A DNA stretch of 64,000 nt from Ardenticatenaceae bacterium (GCA_020634395.1 JACKBU010000027.1:1-64000); one strand, 5' to 3'. Counted from the first letter of the stretch, positions 25,186 through 34,163 are shown. Translations and numbers: made by a program. Notes: generated by a model from the sequence alone, not told the origin.

Positions 25186-27765
25186 ATGGAATTCTGGCTT
25201 AACGGACAGCTTCGGGTATACGAGGGCGACCCCGAACTTCCACTCCTCACTTATCTCCGCGAACACGAAGGCATTACCACGGCAAAAGATGGCTGCGCCC
25301 CACAGGCGGCCTGCGGCTGCTGCGCCGTTGATCTGAACGGTAAGGCCGTCCTCTCCTGCGTCACGACGATGCAGAAGGCGGCCGGCGGGCACGTTACCAC
25401 CACCGATGGCCTGGGTGAATACCGCCAAAAGGTTTACGCCAATGCCTTTGTGGAAAAAGGCGGTGTGCAGTGCGGTTTTTGCATTCCCGGCATTGTCATG
25501 CAGTCCAACGCCCTCATTAACAAGAACCCGGAACCTAGCCGCGAAGAGATTGCCAAAGCCCTCACGCCCCACCTATGCCGCTGCACCGGCTACAAAAAGA
25601 TTATTGACGCGGTCGAGTACGCCGCCGCCGCCATTCGTAAAGAAGAGGAAATCCCGCCGCCCAACGGCAACGGCCGTGTCGGTACCCGTCTGCCCAAATA
25701 CAAAGCCCAAGACCTTGTCCTCGGCCGTCACAAGTACGTGGACGATATTAAGATGGAAGGAATGCTCTATGGCGCGCTGCGCTTCAGCGATCATCCCCGC
25801 GCCCGCGTTCTATCTATCGATACCAGCGCAGCGGAGAAGCTGCCGGGCGTGGTGAAGGTGGTAACGGCCGTCGACGTCCCTGGCGACCGCACCATCGGCC
25901 TCATCCGCCAGGATTGGCCGCTGATGATCGCCGTGGGCGAAACCACCCGTTACGTAGGCGACGTCCTGGCCGGCGTCGTGGCCGAATCGGAAAAAATCGC
26001 CCGAGAGGCCGCCAGCCTCATCAAAATCGACTACGAAGTGCTGGAACCGCTCATCGACATGCAAAAAGCGCTGGACCCCGACGCGCCGCAAATCCATGAA
26101 AGCGGCAACAAGCTGTCGCGCAGCTATACCAGCCGGGGCAGTGTCGAAGAAGCGCGGGCCCAATCTGCCTTCGTCGCCCAGGGTCAGTTCGAGACCCAAT
26201 GGATTGAGCACGGCTTCATGGAAACCGAAGCCGCCATCGCCTATCCTACCGAAAACGGCTTGGAGCTGCTTTCCCAGGGCCAGGGCGTCTATGACGATCG
26301 CATCCAGATCGCCAAACTGCTTGGCCTGCCTTTAGAAAAGGTGCGCGTCGTGATGGTGCCGAACGGCGGCGGTTTTGGCGGCAAAGAAGATTTGACTGTG
26401 CAGGGACACGCCGCCCTCATGGCCCATCTACTGGGCGCGCCGGTCAAAGTGCGTCTCATTCGTGATGAATCCATCATCATGCATCCCAAACGCCATCCCA
26501 TCTGGATGGACTACGAAATCGGCTGCGACGCCGCCGGGATGCTGACCTTCGTCAAAGTGAAGTTCCTGGGCGATACCGGCGCCTATGCTTCCGTGGGCAT
26601 GAAGGTGCTGGAACGCTCCGCCGGACATGCCACCGGTGCTTACAATGTGCCTGTTACCGATGTGGAAGCCATCGCCGTGTACACCAACAACGTGCCCTGC
26701 GGCGCGATGCGCGGCTTCGGCGTAAACCAGGCCATCTTCGGTCTGGAAAGCCTGATCGACGACCTGTGTGAGCAGGGTGACTTCGACCGCTGGCAGTTCC
26801 GCTACGACAACGCCTTGCAAGATGGCGATATGACGGCCACCGGACAGATCATCGAAGCCGGAGCCGGGGCGCGGGCCACGCTGCTGGCCGTCAAAGATGA
26901 ATTTTACGCCGCCAAATATGCCGGTCTGGCCTGCGGCCTGAAAAATACCGGCATCGGCAACGGCATGCCCGATGCCTCCTCCGCTCAGGTGACCATCGCC
27001 GCTCCGGATAAGGTGATTGTGGACCACGGCTGGACAGAGATGGGGCAGGGCGTGAATACGGTGGCGCAGCAGGTGGTGGCTACGGAAACCGGCATCGACC
27101 CGCGCTTCATCGAAGTGCGCATAGACACCGCCGCCGATCAGGAAGCCGGCATGACCACAGCCTCCCGCGCCACCTCGCTGGTGGGCAATTCGCTCATCGA
27201 CGCTTGTAAGCAGTTGAAGGAAGACCTGAAGACCCACTCGTTGGCTGAACTGGTGGGCAAAAGTTATCGCGGCGAGTGGGTGGTGGACTGGACCACGAAA
27301 CCAGGCGCGCTGGTGGAGAAGGTGTACACTCACTATTCCTACAGCTACGCCACGCAGCTCGTTACGCTGGATGACGACGGCCAAATCAAGAAGATCACGG
27401 CCGCTCACGACGCCGGCAAAATCTTCAACCCGACCCTGTTCGAGGGACAGTTGGAAGGTTCGCTGCATATGGGCCTGGGTTATGCCATCAGCGAGGAGTT
27501 GGTGATGGAAAACGGCCGTCCCAAATCCACCCGCCTGCGCCAGATGGGCATCCTCCGCGCCAAAGAAATGCCCGAAATGGAAATCATCGGTGTGGAAGTG
27601 CCTGATCCGTATGGCCCGTATGGGGCCAAAGGTGTGGGCGAAATCGGTTTAGTGCCTACGGCCGGGGCCGTGGCCAACGCGCTGTATCAGTTCGATGGCG
27701 TGCGCCGTACCAAACTCCCGATGCAGCTGCCGCAGAAAAAACGCACGGTTGTGCGCACCGCCTGA
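25186..27765 (+). CDS. Fused [2Fe-2S]-molybdopterin xanthine dehydrogenase, FAD domain absent
   Basis: 859 residues from the ATG at 25186, with GGAGG 5 nt upstream; the frame extends to 25117. The N-terminal ferredoxin-like domain has DGCAPQAACGCC, then the helical domain CGFCIPG...CRCTGY (two 2Fe-2S clusters). A molybdopterin domain follows from about residue 180, with GGGFGGKED and QGVNTVAQQV. The FeS-Mo fusion without an FAD module matches the 'selenium-dependent xanthine dehydrogenase' class (TIGR03311-like). It probably oxidises purines imported by the adjacent BMP transporter. Electron acceptor and maturation genes are not nearby. Confidence 0.9.
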   Translation: MEFWLNGQLRVYEGDPELPLLTYLREHEGITTAKDGCAPQAACGCCAVDLNGKAVLSCVTTMQKAAGGHVTTTDGLGEYRQKVYANAFVEKGGVQCGFCIPGIVMQSNALINKNPEPSREEIAKALTPHLCRCTGYKKIIDAVEYAAAAIRKEEEIPPPNGNGRVGTRLPKYKAQDLVLGRHKYVDDIKMEGMLYGALRFSDHPRARVLSIDTSAAEKLPGVVKVVTAVDVPGDRTIGLIRQDWPLMIAVGETTRYVGDVLAGVVAESEKIAREAASLIKIDYEVLEPLIDMQKALDPDAPQIHESGNKLSRSYTSRGSVEEARAQSAFVAQGQFETQWIEHGFMETEAAIAYPTENGLELLSQGQGVYDDRIQIAKLLGLPLEKVRVVMVPNGGGFGGKEDLTVQGHAALMAHLLGAPVKVRLIRDESIIMHPKRHPIWMDYEIGCDAAGMLTFVKVKFLGDTGAYASVGMKVLERSAGHATGAYNVPVTDVEAIAVYTNNVPCGAMRGFGVNQAIFGLESLIDDLCEQGDFDRWQFRYDNALQDGDMTATGQIIEAGAGARATLLAVKDEFYAAKYAGLACGLKNTGIGNGMPDASSAQVTIAAPDKVIVDHGWTEMGQGVNTVAQQVVATETGIDPRFIEVRIDTAADQEAGMTTASRATSLVGNSLIDACKQLKEDLKTHSLAELVGKSYRGEWVVDWTTKPGALVEKVYTHYSYSYATQLVTLDDDGQIKKITAAHDAGKIFNPTLFEGQLEGSLHMGLGYAISEELVMENGRPKSTRLRQMGILRAKEMPEMEIIGVEVPDPYGPYGAKGVGEIGLVPTAGAVANALYQFDGVRRTKLPMQLPQKKRTVVRTA

Positions 27766-27790
27766 ACCATATAATCAACCAGCTTACGAT

Positions 27791-27827
27791 AACAGGCTCA
27801 GGCAGCCAATGCCTGGGCCTGTTGTTT
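27791..27827 (+). terminator. Terminator of xanthine dehydrogenase gene
   Basis: AACAGGCTCAGGCA and TGCCTGGGCCTGTT form a 14-bp stem with one mismatch and a short loop, followed by GTTTATTT, 26 bp after the stop codon. Confidence 0.65.
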
Positions 27828-27938
27828 ATTTCGTCGTTGTCGTAGGTAAACATTAGAGGTACTGGAAGGTCCGTGCGAATGCTACGCGAATAGGGGATAA
27901 TGAGTTGACGAAAATTAGTTTTCTCGGACACTTTAGTT

Positions 27939-29807
27939 ATGAATGATCAGCAAAAACAAAACCGACCCGGTATACCAGTGTGGGTATGGATTATTGGTGT
28001 GCTGGCGATCATCCTGGGGATGCAGTTGTGGTTAAGCGGCCGTTTTGAAGGCCCGGAACAGGTCAGTTTGCCAGAGGCCATGAGCATGATAGTCGACGGC
28101 AAGGTTGACAAAGTCACCGTGACAGGTGATCGCATACAACTGACCTTGTCCAGCGGCCGCGAAGTAGCCACTACTTTAGATGCCGGTGGCAGCCTCGACA
28201 GCACGTTGAAGTATTTTGGCGTTACTCAAGAGGTGCTGGCCGAAAATGACGTCACCCTCATCGTGGTTGACCGGTCGACCTGGAATAATTTGTTTAACCT
28301 GGCCATGATCATTGGCCCCCTACTTTTGCTCATCTGGTTTTTCTCGCGTGGTTTTCGCCAGGCGCAGGGCGGTGGCGGCAATAACATTTTTGGCTTCGGC
28401 CGCAGCCGCGCCAAAAACCTCAACGACGCCGAACGTCCCACCGTTACTTTTGATGACGTGGCCGGTGCTGACGAGGCCAAGCTTGAGTTGTCGGAGGTCA
28501 TTAAGTTCCTGCGCGAACCGGAAAGTTTTATTCAGGTAGGCGCCCGCATTCCCAAAGGCGTTTTGATGGTTGGCCCGCCGGGAACAGGCAAAACGCTGCT
28601 GGCTCGCGCCGTGGCTGGCGAAGCCGGGGTGCCGTTCTTCCACATCTCCGGTTCGGAATTTGTGGAGATGTTTGTGGGTGTAGGCGCCAGCCGCGTGCGG
28701 GATTTGTTCGATAAGGCCAAGCAGGTGGCCCCGTCCATTGTTTTTGTGGACGAAATTGACGCTGTGGGCCGGCAGCGCGGCGCCGGTTTGGGCGGAGGCA
28801 ACGACGAGCGAGAGCAAACCTTAAACCAGATCTTGGTGGAGATGGACGGGTTTGATAACCAGACGAACATTATCGTCATTGCGGCTACCAACCGCGCGGA
28901 CATTCTCGATCCGGCTTTGATGCGCCCCGGCCGTTTTGACCGCAAGGTGTTTGTCGATCTGCCGGATTTAGTAGGGCGAGAGGCCATTTTGAAGGTTCAT
29001 GCTCGGGGTAAACCGATAGCGCCGGAAGTTTCTTTCTCAGACATTGCCCGGCTGACGGCCGGATTTTCCGGCGCGGACCTGGCTAATCTCATTAACGAGG
29101 CAGCCATTTTTACGGCGCGGCGCAACAAAAAGATGCTGGGACTGCTGGAATTCCAGGATGCGTTTGACCGGGTGGTGATGGGACCGGAGCGCAAGAGCCG
29201 GGTGATGAGCGAAGACGACAAGCGCACGGTGGCCTATCACGAGGCTGGCCATGCTGTTGTCAGCTTTAATCTGGTCTACACTGACCCGGTGCAGAAGATC
29301 ACCATCGTGCCGCGCGGCCGTGCCGGCGGCTATGTGATGCCGCTGCCGGAAGATCGTATGGTTCACAGCCGCGAGTTTTTGGAAGACCAGATCACCATGG
29401 CGCTGGGCGGCCGCGCTTCTGAGGAGATTTTCTTCGGGCGGATTACCACCGGCGCTTCCAATGATCTGCAGCAGGCGACCCGTCTGGCCCGGGCGATGGT
29501 GACACAGTATGGCATGTCCGATTCGTTGGGACTGCCGACGTATGGCAACCAGCGCAATAATCCTTTTCTGGGTCAGGATTGGGGTTTGGGAATGGATCGC
29601 GACTACAGCGAAGATGCGGCCCAATCCATTGATGTGGAAATACGCAAAATTTTACAGAACAACTACGAACGCGCTCTGGATATCATCCAAAAGAATCGTG
29701 ACCGGCTGGTAGCCCTGGCTAACACGTTGTTAGAGGTGGAAACGCTGGACCGGGACACCTTTGAGCGGTTGATGAATGAACCGCCAGTGCAAGAAGCGGC
29801 GGCTTAA
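27939..29807 (+). CDS. ftsH: ATP-dependent zinc metalloprotease FtsH
   Basis: 622 residues. Two N-terminal membrane helices (about 13-31 and 113-132) flank a periplasmic domain. The AAA module has GPPGTGKT (about 211-218), IVFVDEIDAVGRQRG, the SRH region ATNRADILDPALMRPGRFD, and the zinc-protease motif HEAGH (about 433). A C-terminal helical region completes it. FtsH degrades membrane and regulatory proteins. Full length, with its own terminator. The gene contains no exact ACGGCCGT copy, only one GCGGCCGT near-match, within a 2.5-kb motif-free stretch. The SPFH pair at 15.5-17.4 kb is a plausible functional partner. Confidence 0.96.
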   Translation: MNDQQKQNRPGIPVWVWIIGVLAIILGMQLWLSGRFEGPEQVSLPEAMSMIVDGKVDKVTVTGDRIQLTLSSGREVATTLDAGGSLDSTLKYFGVTQEVLAENDVTLIVVDRSTWNNLFNLAMIIGPLLLLIWFFSRGFRQAQGGGGNNIFGFGRSRAKNLNDAERPTVTFDDVAGADEAKLELSEVIKFLREPESFIQVGARIPKGVLMVGPPGTGKTLLARAVAGEAGVPFFHISGSEFVEMFVGVGASRVRDLFDKAKQVAPSIVFVDEIDAVGRQRGAGLGGGNDEREQTLNQILVEMDGFDNQTNIIVIAATNRADILDPALMRPGRFDRKVFVDLPDLVGREAILKVHARGKPIAPEVSFSDIARLTAGFSGADLANLINEAAIFTARRNKKMLGLLEFQDAFDRVVMGPERKSRVMSEDDKRTVAYHEAGHAVVSFNLVYTDPVQKITIVPRGRAGGYVMPLPEDRMVHSREFLEDQITMALGGRASEEIFFGRITTGASNDLQQATRLARAMVTQYGMSDSLGLPTYGNQRNNPFLGQDWGLGMDRDYSEDAAQSIDVEIRKILQNNYERALDIIQKNRDRLVALANTLLEVETLDRDTFERLMNEPPVQEAAA

Positions 29808-29827
29808 GTTTCTTATAAAGTTCTTTG

Positions 29828-29864
29828 GGCCTGACAGTTCTAACGAACTGCCAGGCCTTTTTTT
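29828..29864 (+). terminator. Intrinsic terminator of ftsH
   Basis: GGCCTGACAGTTC and GAACTGCCAGGCC make a 13-bp stem with one mismatch and a TAAC loop, followed by seven Ts. Its CTGACAG core recalls the CCTGACAGGTT palindrome at 18590 and 34044. Confidence 0.88.
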
Positions 29865-30267
29865 ATGCCAGAGCGCTGGCAACGCGGTTGAGGCGTTCCT
29901 TGGCGTCGCAGGCTACTTCGGCCAGGGCGGGCAGTTCGATCATGCCCAACATCATTTCCGGATCGACGATATTGACCAGGATACGGCCGTCTTCCTCTTG
30001 CGCTACGGTCACGTTACAGGGCAGCATTAAGCCGATCTCGGGCGCGGCCGAGAGGGCGCGATAGGCCAGTGGGGGATTGCAGGCGCCTAAAATTTTGTAG
30101 GGGCGGAAATCGACATCCAGCTTTTTCTTCAACGTGGCCTTGACGTCAATCTCGGTCAAAATGCCGAAGCCTTCCTCTTTGAGGGCGGCCGTCACTTTTT
30201 CCACGGCCGTTTCGAAATCCGTGTTCAGATAGACGGCCGTTCCCAATGCTTGTTTTGTTTGTGTCAT
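29863..30267 (-). CDS. DUF302 family protein
   Basis: 134 residues with AAGAGGAACGAG before the ATG. The pattern FETAVEKVTAALKEEGFGILTEIDVKATLKKKL, then DFRPYKILGACNPPLAYRAL and GLMLPCNVTVAQEEDG, is that of DUF302. This is a small alpha/beta domain of unknown biochemistry, often near redox or metal genes. All conserved segments are present. It is convergent with ftsH. Confidence 0.88.
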   Translation of the reverse strand: MTQTKQALGTAVYLNTDFETAVEKVTAALKEEGFGILTEIDVKATLKKKLDVDFRPYKILGACNPPLAYRALSAAPEIGLMLPCNVTVAQEEDGRILVNIVDPEMMLGMIELPALAEVACDAKERLNRVASALA

Positions 30268-30408
30268 CTCGTTCCTCTTAAACTCGTCACTAACGGTGCC
30301 AGTAATTTGCGAACTTAAGCCTCATTTATATCCCAGCGTGCCAAATTTTGGAAGCAGTTTTCGCTGCGAACCTGCCATCTGTTCGGACAGAGCGAATTAG
30401 TCGCAATA

Positions 30409-30437
30409 TAGACAAAACGACCATACTCCCTTACAAT
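30409..30437 (+). promoter_or_regulatory. Promoter of the ATPase-wHTH regulator
   Basis: TAGACA (30409-30414), a 17-bp spacer and TACAAT (30432-30437) lie about 70 bp upstream of the ATG at 30506, giving a good sigma-70-like promoter and a short leader. Confidence 0.55.
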
Positions 30438-30505
30438 GAAAGATGCCAGGGGACGAGGAAGAAACCGGGTCGAAAAATCTGCCAGTGCGCTACAGGAGAT
30501 GGACG

Positions 30506-31870
30506 ATGAGTAGCGAATTTCTGAGCCGGGAGCCTGTCTTTAATCCGACCGCCTTTGTAGACCGCGTGCGCGAAACCCACTGGACGGCCGAAAAACTTGG
30601 TGGCCAGATACCGCAGAACTGCAATTTTATCGGCGAGCCGCGCATTGGCCGGACTTCCTTTTTGCACCACCTGTATCGAAAAAAAGTAGGCTTGCCGCCC
30701 GGCATCATCGGTCTCTATGTGTGGGTGCAGTTGGCGGCGCTGCCGGAACAAACCTCCCAGACGTTTTGGCCCTGGTTGGTAACGCAGTTGCGCCAGGAGA
30801 TGGTCCGCGCCGGGCTGGAAGGAACAAAAACGGCCGTTCCCACCGATCCGCGCCTGGCATACAACACCCTGGAGAAGGAAATTGAGAGCATGCTGGACAA
30901 GACCAGTGTGCGGCGACTGATCTTTGTCATCGATGATTTTGATCTGCTGATGCCGGGTATCGGCCGTCGTGACCTGGATTGGCTGCGGGCGCTGGCCACG
31001 CGCTACACCAAATCGCTGGCGTTTGTCATTGCCAGCACACGGCCGTTGGTGCACCTGGCCGAAATCCACATGCCGGAACTAGGCATCTCCCCGCTGACCA
31101 ACCTGTTCCACGATTATTGGCTGACCTTGTTATCTGTTGAAGAAGCCGAGGCGCTCTGTCAGTTGGCGGCGCGTCAGCAAGGTACCGAACTGGATGCGGC
31201 GAGCCTCGCTTTTTTGCTGGCCGACGCCGGGCGGCATCCTGACTTGCTGAAAGTCGCCTGTGAATATCTGTTTAGGGCCAGTGAGTCGAATCAGCCGAAT
31301 CCACTGGAAACGGTGCGCAGTGAACTGCGCCTGGACGGACACGTCGATTGGCTGTGCCGCCAGTTGTGGCAGCGGCGGACAGAGGGGGAGCAGGCGGCGC
31401 TGCTGGCCCTGGCGCGTGGCGAAAGCCAGACCATCGACGATCGCATTATGGCCGCGCGTTTGCAGCGACACTTAGGGCTGGTGGAGCAGCGCGGCGGGCA
31501 CACGGCCGTTTTTGCCGACGTATTCCGCGATTGGCTGAAACGGCAGACGGCCGTTTCCGAGTCCCCCACCGTGCCCGACAGCCCGACCACGCAGTTTGAA
31601 CACCGGCCATCCCAGCGCCTGGTGATGATAAACGGCCGTGCCATCTCCCTGACGCCTCTAGACAATCGCTTACTGGCTTATCTGCTAAACCACGTCGGTG
31701 AGGTGTGTACGACCGAGGTGCTGCTAGCCCACGTCTGGTCGGCTGGCAAAACGCCCTCGGTGGTCGAAAAAGGCATAAACCGTTTGCGTGCCCGGCTAGA
31801 AGAAGATCCGAAGCGTCCCCGTTTTATCCTTTCCGCGCGCGGAGAAGGCTACATTCTGCGCATTCCCTGA
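30506..31870 (+). CDS. ATPase with C-terminal OmpR-type DNA-binding domain (putative regulator)
   Basis: 454 residues from the ATG at 30506 (ACAGGAGATGG upstream). The N-terminal half is a P-loop ATPase: GEPRIGRTSFLHHL (Walker A, about 43-51) and LIFVIDDFDLLMPG (Walker B, about 137-150). A winged-helix region (about 260-345) follows. The last 80 residues, from RLVMINGRAISLTPLDNRLLAYLL to RGEGYILRIP, are a Trans_reg_C domain. The order ATPase-then-wHTH is the reverse of SARP/AfsR regulators. Probably a signal-responsive transcription factor; its target is unknown. Confidence 0.72.
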   Translation: MSSEFLSREPVFNPTAFVDRVRETHWTAEKLGGQIPQNCNFIGEPRIGRTSFLHHLYRKKVGLPPGIIGLYVWVQLAALPEQTSQTFWPWLVTQLRQEMVRAGLEGTKTAVPTDPRLAYNTLEKEIESMLDKTSVRRLIFVIDDFDLLMPGIGRRDLDWLRALATRYTKSLAFVIASTRPLVHLAEIHMPELGISPLTNLFHDYWLTLLSVEEAEALCQLAARQQGTELDAASLAFLLADAGRHPDLLKVACEYLFRASESNQPNPLETVRSELRLDGHVDWLCRQLWQRRTEGEQAALLALARGESQTIDDRIMAARLQRHLGLVEQRGGHTAVFADVFRDWLKRQTAVSESPTVPDSPTTQFEHRPSQRLVMINGRAISLTPLDNRLLAYLLNHVGEVCTTEVLLAHVWSAGKTPSVVEKGINRLRARLEEDPKRPRFILSARGEGYILRIP

Positions 31871-31928
31871 CTGGCATATCCACTGCGAGGGCTGCCGCCG
31901 ACCAATTTAGTAAAATTTCTTGATAAAT

Positions 31929-31956
31929 TTGCATTTAATAGCGAATATGGTAGAAT
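31929..31956 (+). promoter_or_regulatory. Possible promoter immediately before a terminator
   Basis: TTGCAT (31929-31934), a 16-bp spacer and TAGAAT (31951-31956) precede a run of eight Cs and the hairpin at 31977. There is no gene between, so the predicted transcript would be only about 60 nt. Confidence 0.35.
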
Positions 31957-31976
31957 ATATGTGGCTCCCCCCCCGA

Positions 31977-32022
31977 GAGATGCTCTTGTAAGCGCCCGCT
32001 TACGAGGCATCTCCTTTTTTTT
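31977..32022 (+). terminator. Strong intrinsic terminator
   Basis: GAGATGCTCTTGTAAGCG pairs with CGCTTACGAGGCATCTC across a tiny loop, followed by a run of eight Ts. It serves the ATPase-wHTH gene about 110 bp upstream or a short independent transcript. Confidence 0.85.
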
Positions 32023-32024
32023 GC

Positions 32025-32501
32025 CTATTTACCGAGCGCCGCACGGATGTCGGCCGTGTGTATCGCTTCATGATCGGCGATCATGTGGCAAATTTCTTCG
32101 ATGGACAGCACACGCCCGCTGCCATGCCGCCCCTTTTTAGCCCAATCTGCCTCGTCGAGGGCGTCCATAAACTCCAGCAGGTTGGTGCGATTTTGCGCCA
32201 TGGCGGTCAAGAGGTCATCGGTGGATTTGCCGAGGGTCTTTTTGATGCGGCTGGCGTTCCAGCGGTCCAGATCGAAATCGTCGGGGACGCCGGGGCCGCC
32301 ATCACGGATGAGTACCATCAGGCGCGTCATGGAGCTTTCGGCTTCGGTGAGGTGGCGCAGCAGGTCGATGACTTGCCAGGTGGTGGACTTGGCGTATACG
32401 GCCGTTTCCCACTCCGCCTCATTCAGCCCGGCCAATAAGGCCAGCAGCTCTTGCCGGCTGCTCTGCAACTTTGTTTGCAAAACGATTCTTTCATCCATCA
32501 T
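32025..32501 (-). CDS. DinB-superfamily four-helix protein
   Basis: 158 residues. The metal-binding histidine pattern is only partly visible: LLRHLTEAESSMTRL (His about 50), then ICHMIADHEAIHTADIRAAL near the C-terminus with DHEAIH. This is the DinB/YfiT-like fold used by thiol-dependent transferases (such as bacillithiol or mycothiol S-transferases). The substrate is unknown. An AAGGAGC ribosome site precedes the ATG; the neighbouring LCP gene on the same strand ends 20 bp upstream. Confidence 0.8.
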   Translation of the reverse strand: MMDERIVLQTKLQSSRQELLALLAGLNEAEWETAVYAKSTTWQVIDLLRHLTEAESSMTRLMVLIRDGGPGVPDDFDLDRWNASRIKKTLGKSTDDLLTAMAQNRTNLLEFMDALDEADWAKKGRHGSGRVLSIEEICHMIADHEAIHTADIRAALGK

Positions 32502-32521
32502 GGTCTGTTTCTTGCTCCTTG

Positions 32522-34018
32522 CTAATTTTCGCCGGCCGGCGCGGTAAAAGACGGCAGGCAGGGATCAAAATCGTAGCCCAGGTAGATACGGTAAGCGGCG
32601 TCGCCGTCGTGGTTGGCTTGCAGGGTAATAGCTGCCGTGGTCTGGTGGAAAAGCCAGCTTAACAGATCGCTGGACGATCCTTTGAAGTTGGGCCCGAAAT
32701 AGTCGATGTGGGTGCGCGCCGGTGCTGATTCGGTGGTTGGGACGTAGCGGGGGATAAAGCCGTACCAGGCCAGGTTTTCGGCGGCCAGCCGGTACAGCTC
32801 CTCGTCGCCGCCGACGACTTCCACAACGATGGGCGGGCGGGTGGCGCGGTTGAGGGCCGGCGGCTGCATGACCTGGCGCAGAATGGGCACGGCCGTTTCC
32901 GGCCTCAGCAGCTGTGTCGACCAGCCTGTGCCCGGTTCCAGCCACGACTGCACCGCATCCCCGGCAATCGCCAGATGCTGTACCCCATTTTCACGGACGG
33001 CCGGCGCCAGTGCCGCCAGTTCCAGCACCACCGGCAGCGTCAGGTCGGTTTCCACCGCCTCGCGGTACACGCGCCACAAATCAGGCAGGTCGGTGATGAG
33101 ATTTTGCTCCAGGCCGGTGTCAAAAATGGCCCGCAGCACCTGCTGCTGCCGCCGGCCGCGCTCAAAATCGTTCGTCGTGCGGCGCGAGCGCGCATACCAC
33201 AGGGCCAGGTCGCCGTCCATCTGGTAGACGCCCGGCTCCAGGGTGAACAACTCCCAGTTATCCTCAACGGTCTGGTCCAATTCCGGCGACTTCAGCCGCC
33301 AGTCGGTGAGGGCGCAGGTTACAACGACTTCGACGCCGCCGACGGCATCGACCACGCTTTTGAAGCCTTCAAAGCCGATGCGCGCATAATAGTCGATGGG
33401 AAGGCCCAGGTTGTATTCGATGGTGTCTTTTAGCAGGCCGCCGCCCGCGCCGGGATAATCGACGCCATGGCCGTGGGGCAGGGCCAGGTTGATTTTGGTC
33501 ATGCGCCAGCCGGGGATAACGACGTACAAATCGCGTGGCAGCGAAAGCATAGTCGCCGTTTTCGTGTCGCGGTTGATGGAAACGATGATGATGCTGTCGG
33601 TGCGGCCGCCCTGTGGCTCGGCCACGTCGTTGCCCACCAGGACGATGTTGGTGATGGCCTCGCTTTTGGGGAAAGGGGGTATGGGGCTGGGCACGGCCGT
33701 TGGCGGCGTGGCTTCCAAGGTGGCAAACGGCCGTATCGTCGGCGCGAGCGTGGCTGTGGGTTCCGGCGTGAAGGTAGGCGGCAGGGTGGCGGTTGGTTGG
33801 CTAGGTTGATCGGGTTGGCGGGTTGGCTGGGTGGTGTTGGTGGGGGGCAGGCTGATGGGCTGCTGGTTGGATGGCGCTGTGGGCGTGGCCGTTTGGGCGA
33901 CGGCCGTGACCGCCGCCGTTGGCAGAATGGGAACCGTGGCCGGGCGGCAGCCGATCAGCAGCCACACGGCCGTCAGCAGGACCAGCCCGCCTATGCAGCG
34001 AGAAAACGAACGATTCAT
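32522..34018 (-). CDS. LytR-CpsA-Psr (LCP) family lipoprotein, cell-wall ligase type
   Basis: 498 residues from the ATG at 34018; the frame is open to 34066. A lipoprotein-like signal ends in VWLLIGC (Cys about 24). A Pro/Thr-rich spacer (about 28-105) follows. The LCP core then shows NIVLVGNDVAEPQGGRTDSIIIVSINRDTKTATMLSLPRDLYVVIPG and YARSRRTTNDFERGRRQQQVLRAI, with the Arg and Asp residues that hold the polyprenyl phosphate. A C-terminal LytR_C-like domain ends it. LCP enzymes attach anionic glycopolymers to peptidoglycan. The lipid anchor in place of a TM helix is less usual. Confidence 0.88.
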   Translation of the reverse strand: MNRSFSRCIGGLVLLTAVWLLIGCRPATVPILPTAAVTAVAQTATPTAPSNQQPISLPPTNTTQPTRQPDQPSQPTATLPPTFTPEPTATLAPTIRPFATLEATPPTAVPSPIPPFPKSEAITNIVLVGNDVAEPQGGRTDSIIIVSINRDTKTATMLSLPRDLYVVIPGWRMTKINLALPHGHGVDYPGAGGGLLKDTIEYNLGLPIDYYARIGFEGFKSVVDAVGGVEVVVTCALTDWRLKSPELDQTVEDNWELFTLEPGVYQMDGDLALWYARSRRTTNDFERGRRQQQVLRAIFDTGLEQNLITDLPDLWRVYREAVETDLTLPVVLELAALAPAVRENGVQHLAIAGDAVQSWLEPGTGWSTQLLRPETAVPILRQVMQPPALNRATRPPIVVEVVGGDEELYRLAAENLAWYGFIPRYVPTTESAPARTHIDYFGPNFKGSSSDLLSWLFHQTTAAITLQANHDGDAAYRIYLGYDFDPCLPSFTAPAGEN

Positions 34019-34043
34019 ACATTCTGATTTTAGCGTAGAAGGC

Positions 34044-34081
34044 CCAGACCTGACAGGTTTTCCCAAACCTGTCAGGTCTGG
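34044..34081. repeat. Dispersed palindrome CCAGACCTGACAGGTTT
   Basis: A 17-bp perfect inverted repeat with a 4-nt loop, between divergent genes. It shares its core AGACCTGACAGGTT with the hairpin at 18590-18622. In this place it cannot be a normal terminator for either flanking gene. Confidence 0.75.
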
Positions 34082-34099
34082 CTACAATTATGCGTCGAG

Positions 34100-34132
34100 A
34101 GATGGGTCCAATCTGCCAGATTGGACCCATCT
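34100..34132. repeat. Inverted repeat AGATGGGTCCAATCTG
   Basis: AGATGGGTCCAATCTG (34100-34115) and CAGATTGGACCCATCT (34117-34132) are perfect 16-bp arms around a single base. It lies 31 bp upstream of the lipoprotein ATG, so it may be an operator or a leader hairpin. It contains the GATTGGA word of the repeat family at 38-47 kb. Confidence 0.7.
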
Positions 34133-34163
34133 TGGCAAACTCATGACGAGGAAGATACCGCCC

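Noticed and set aside
26428..27468. 346-residue minus-strand frame inside xanthine dehydrogenase
   Set aside because: It is antisense to the molybdopterin domain and has shadow-like His/Gly/Val composition.
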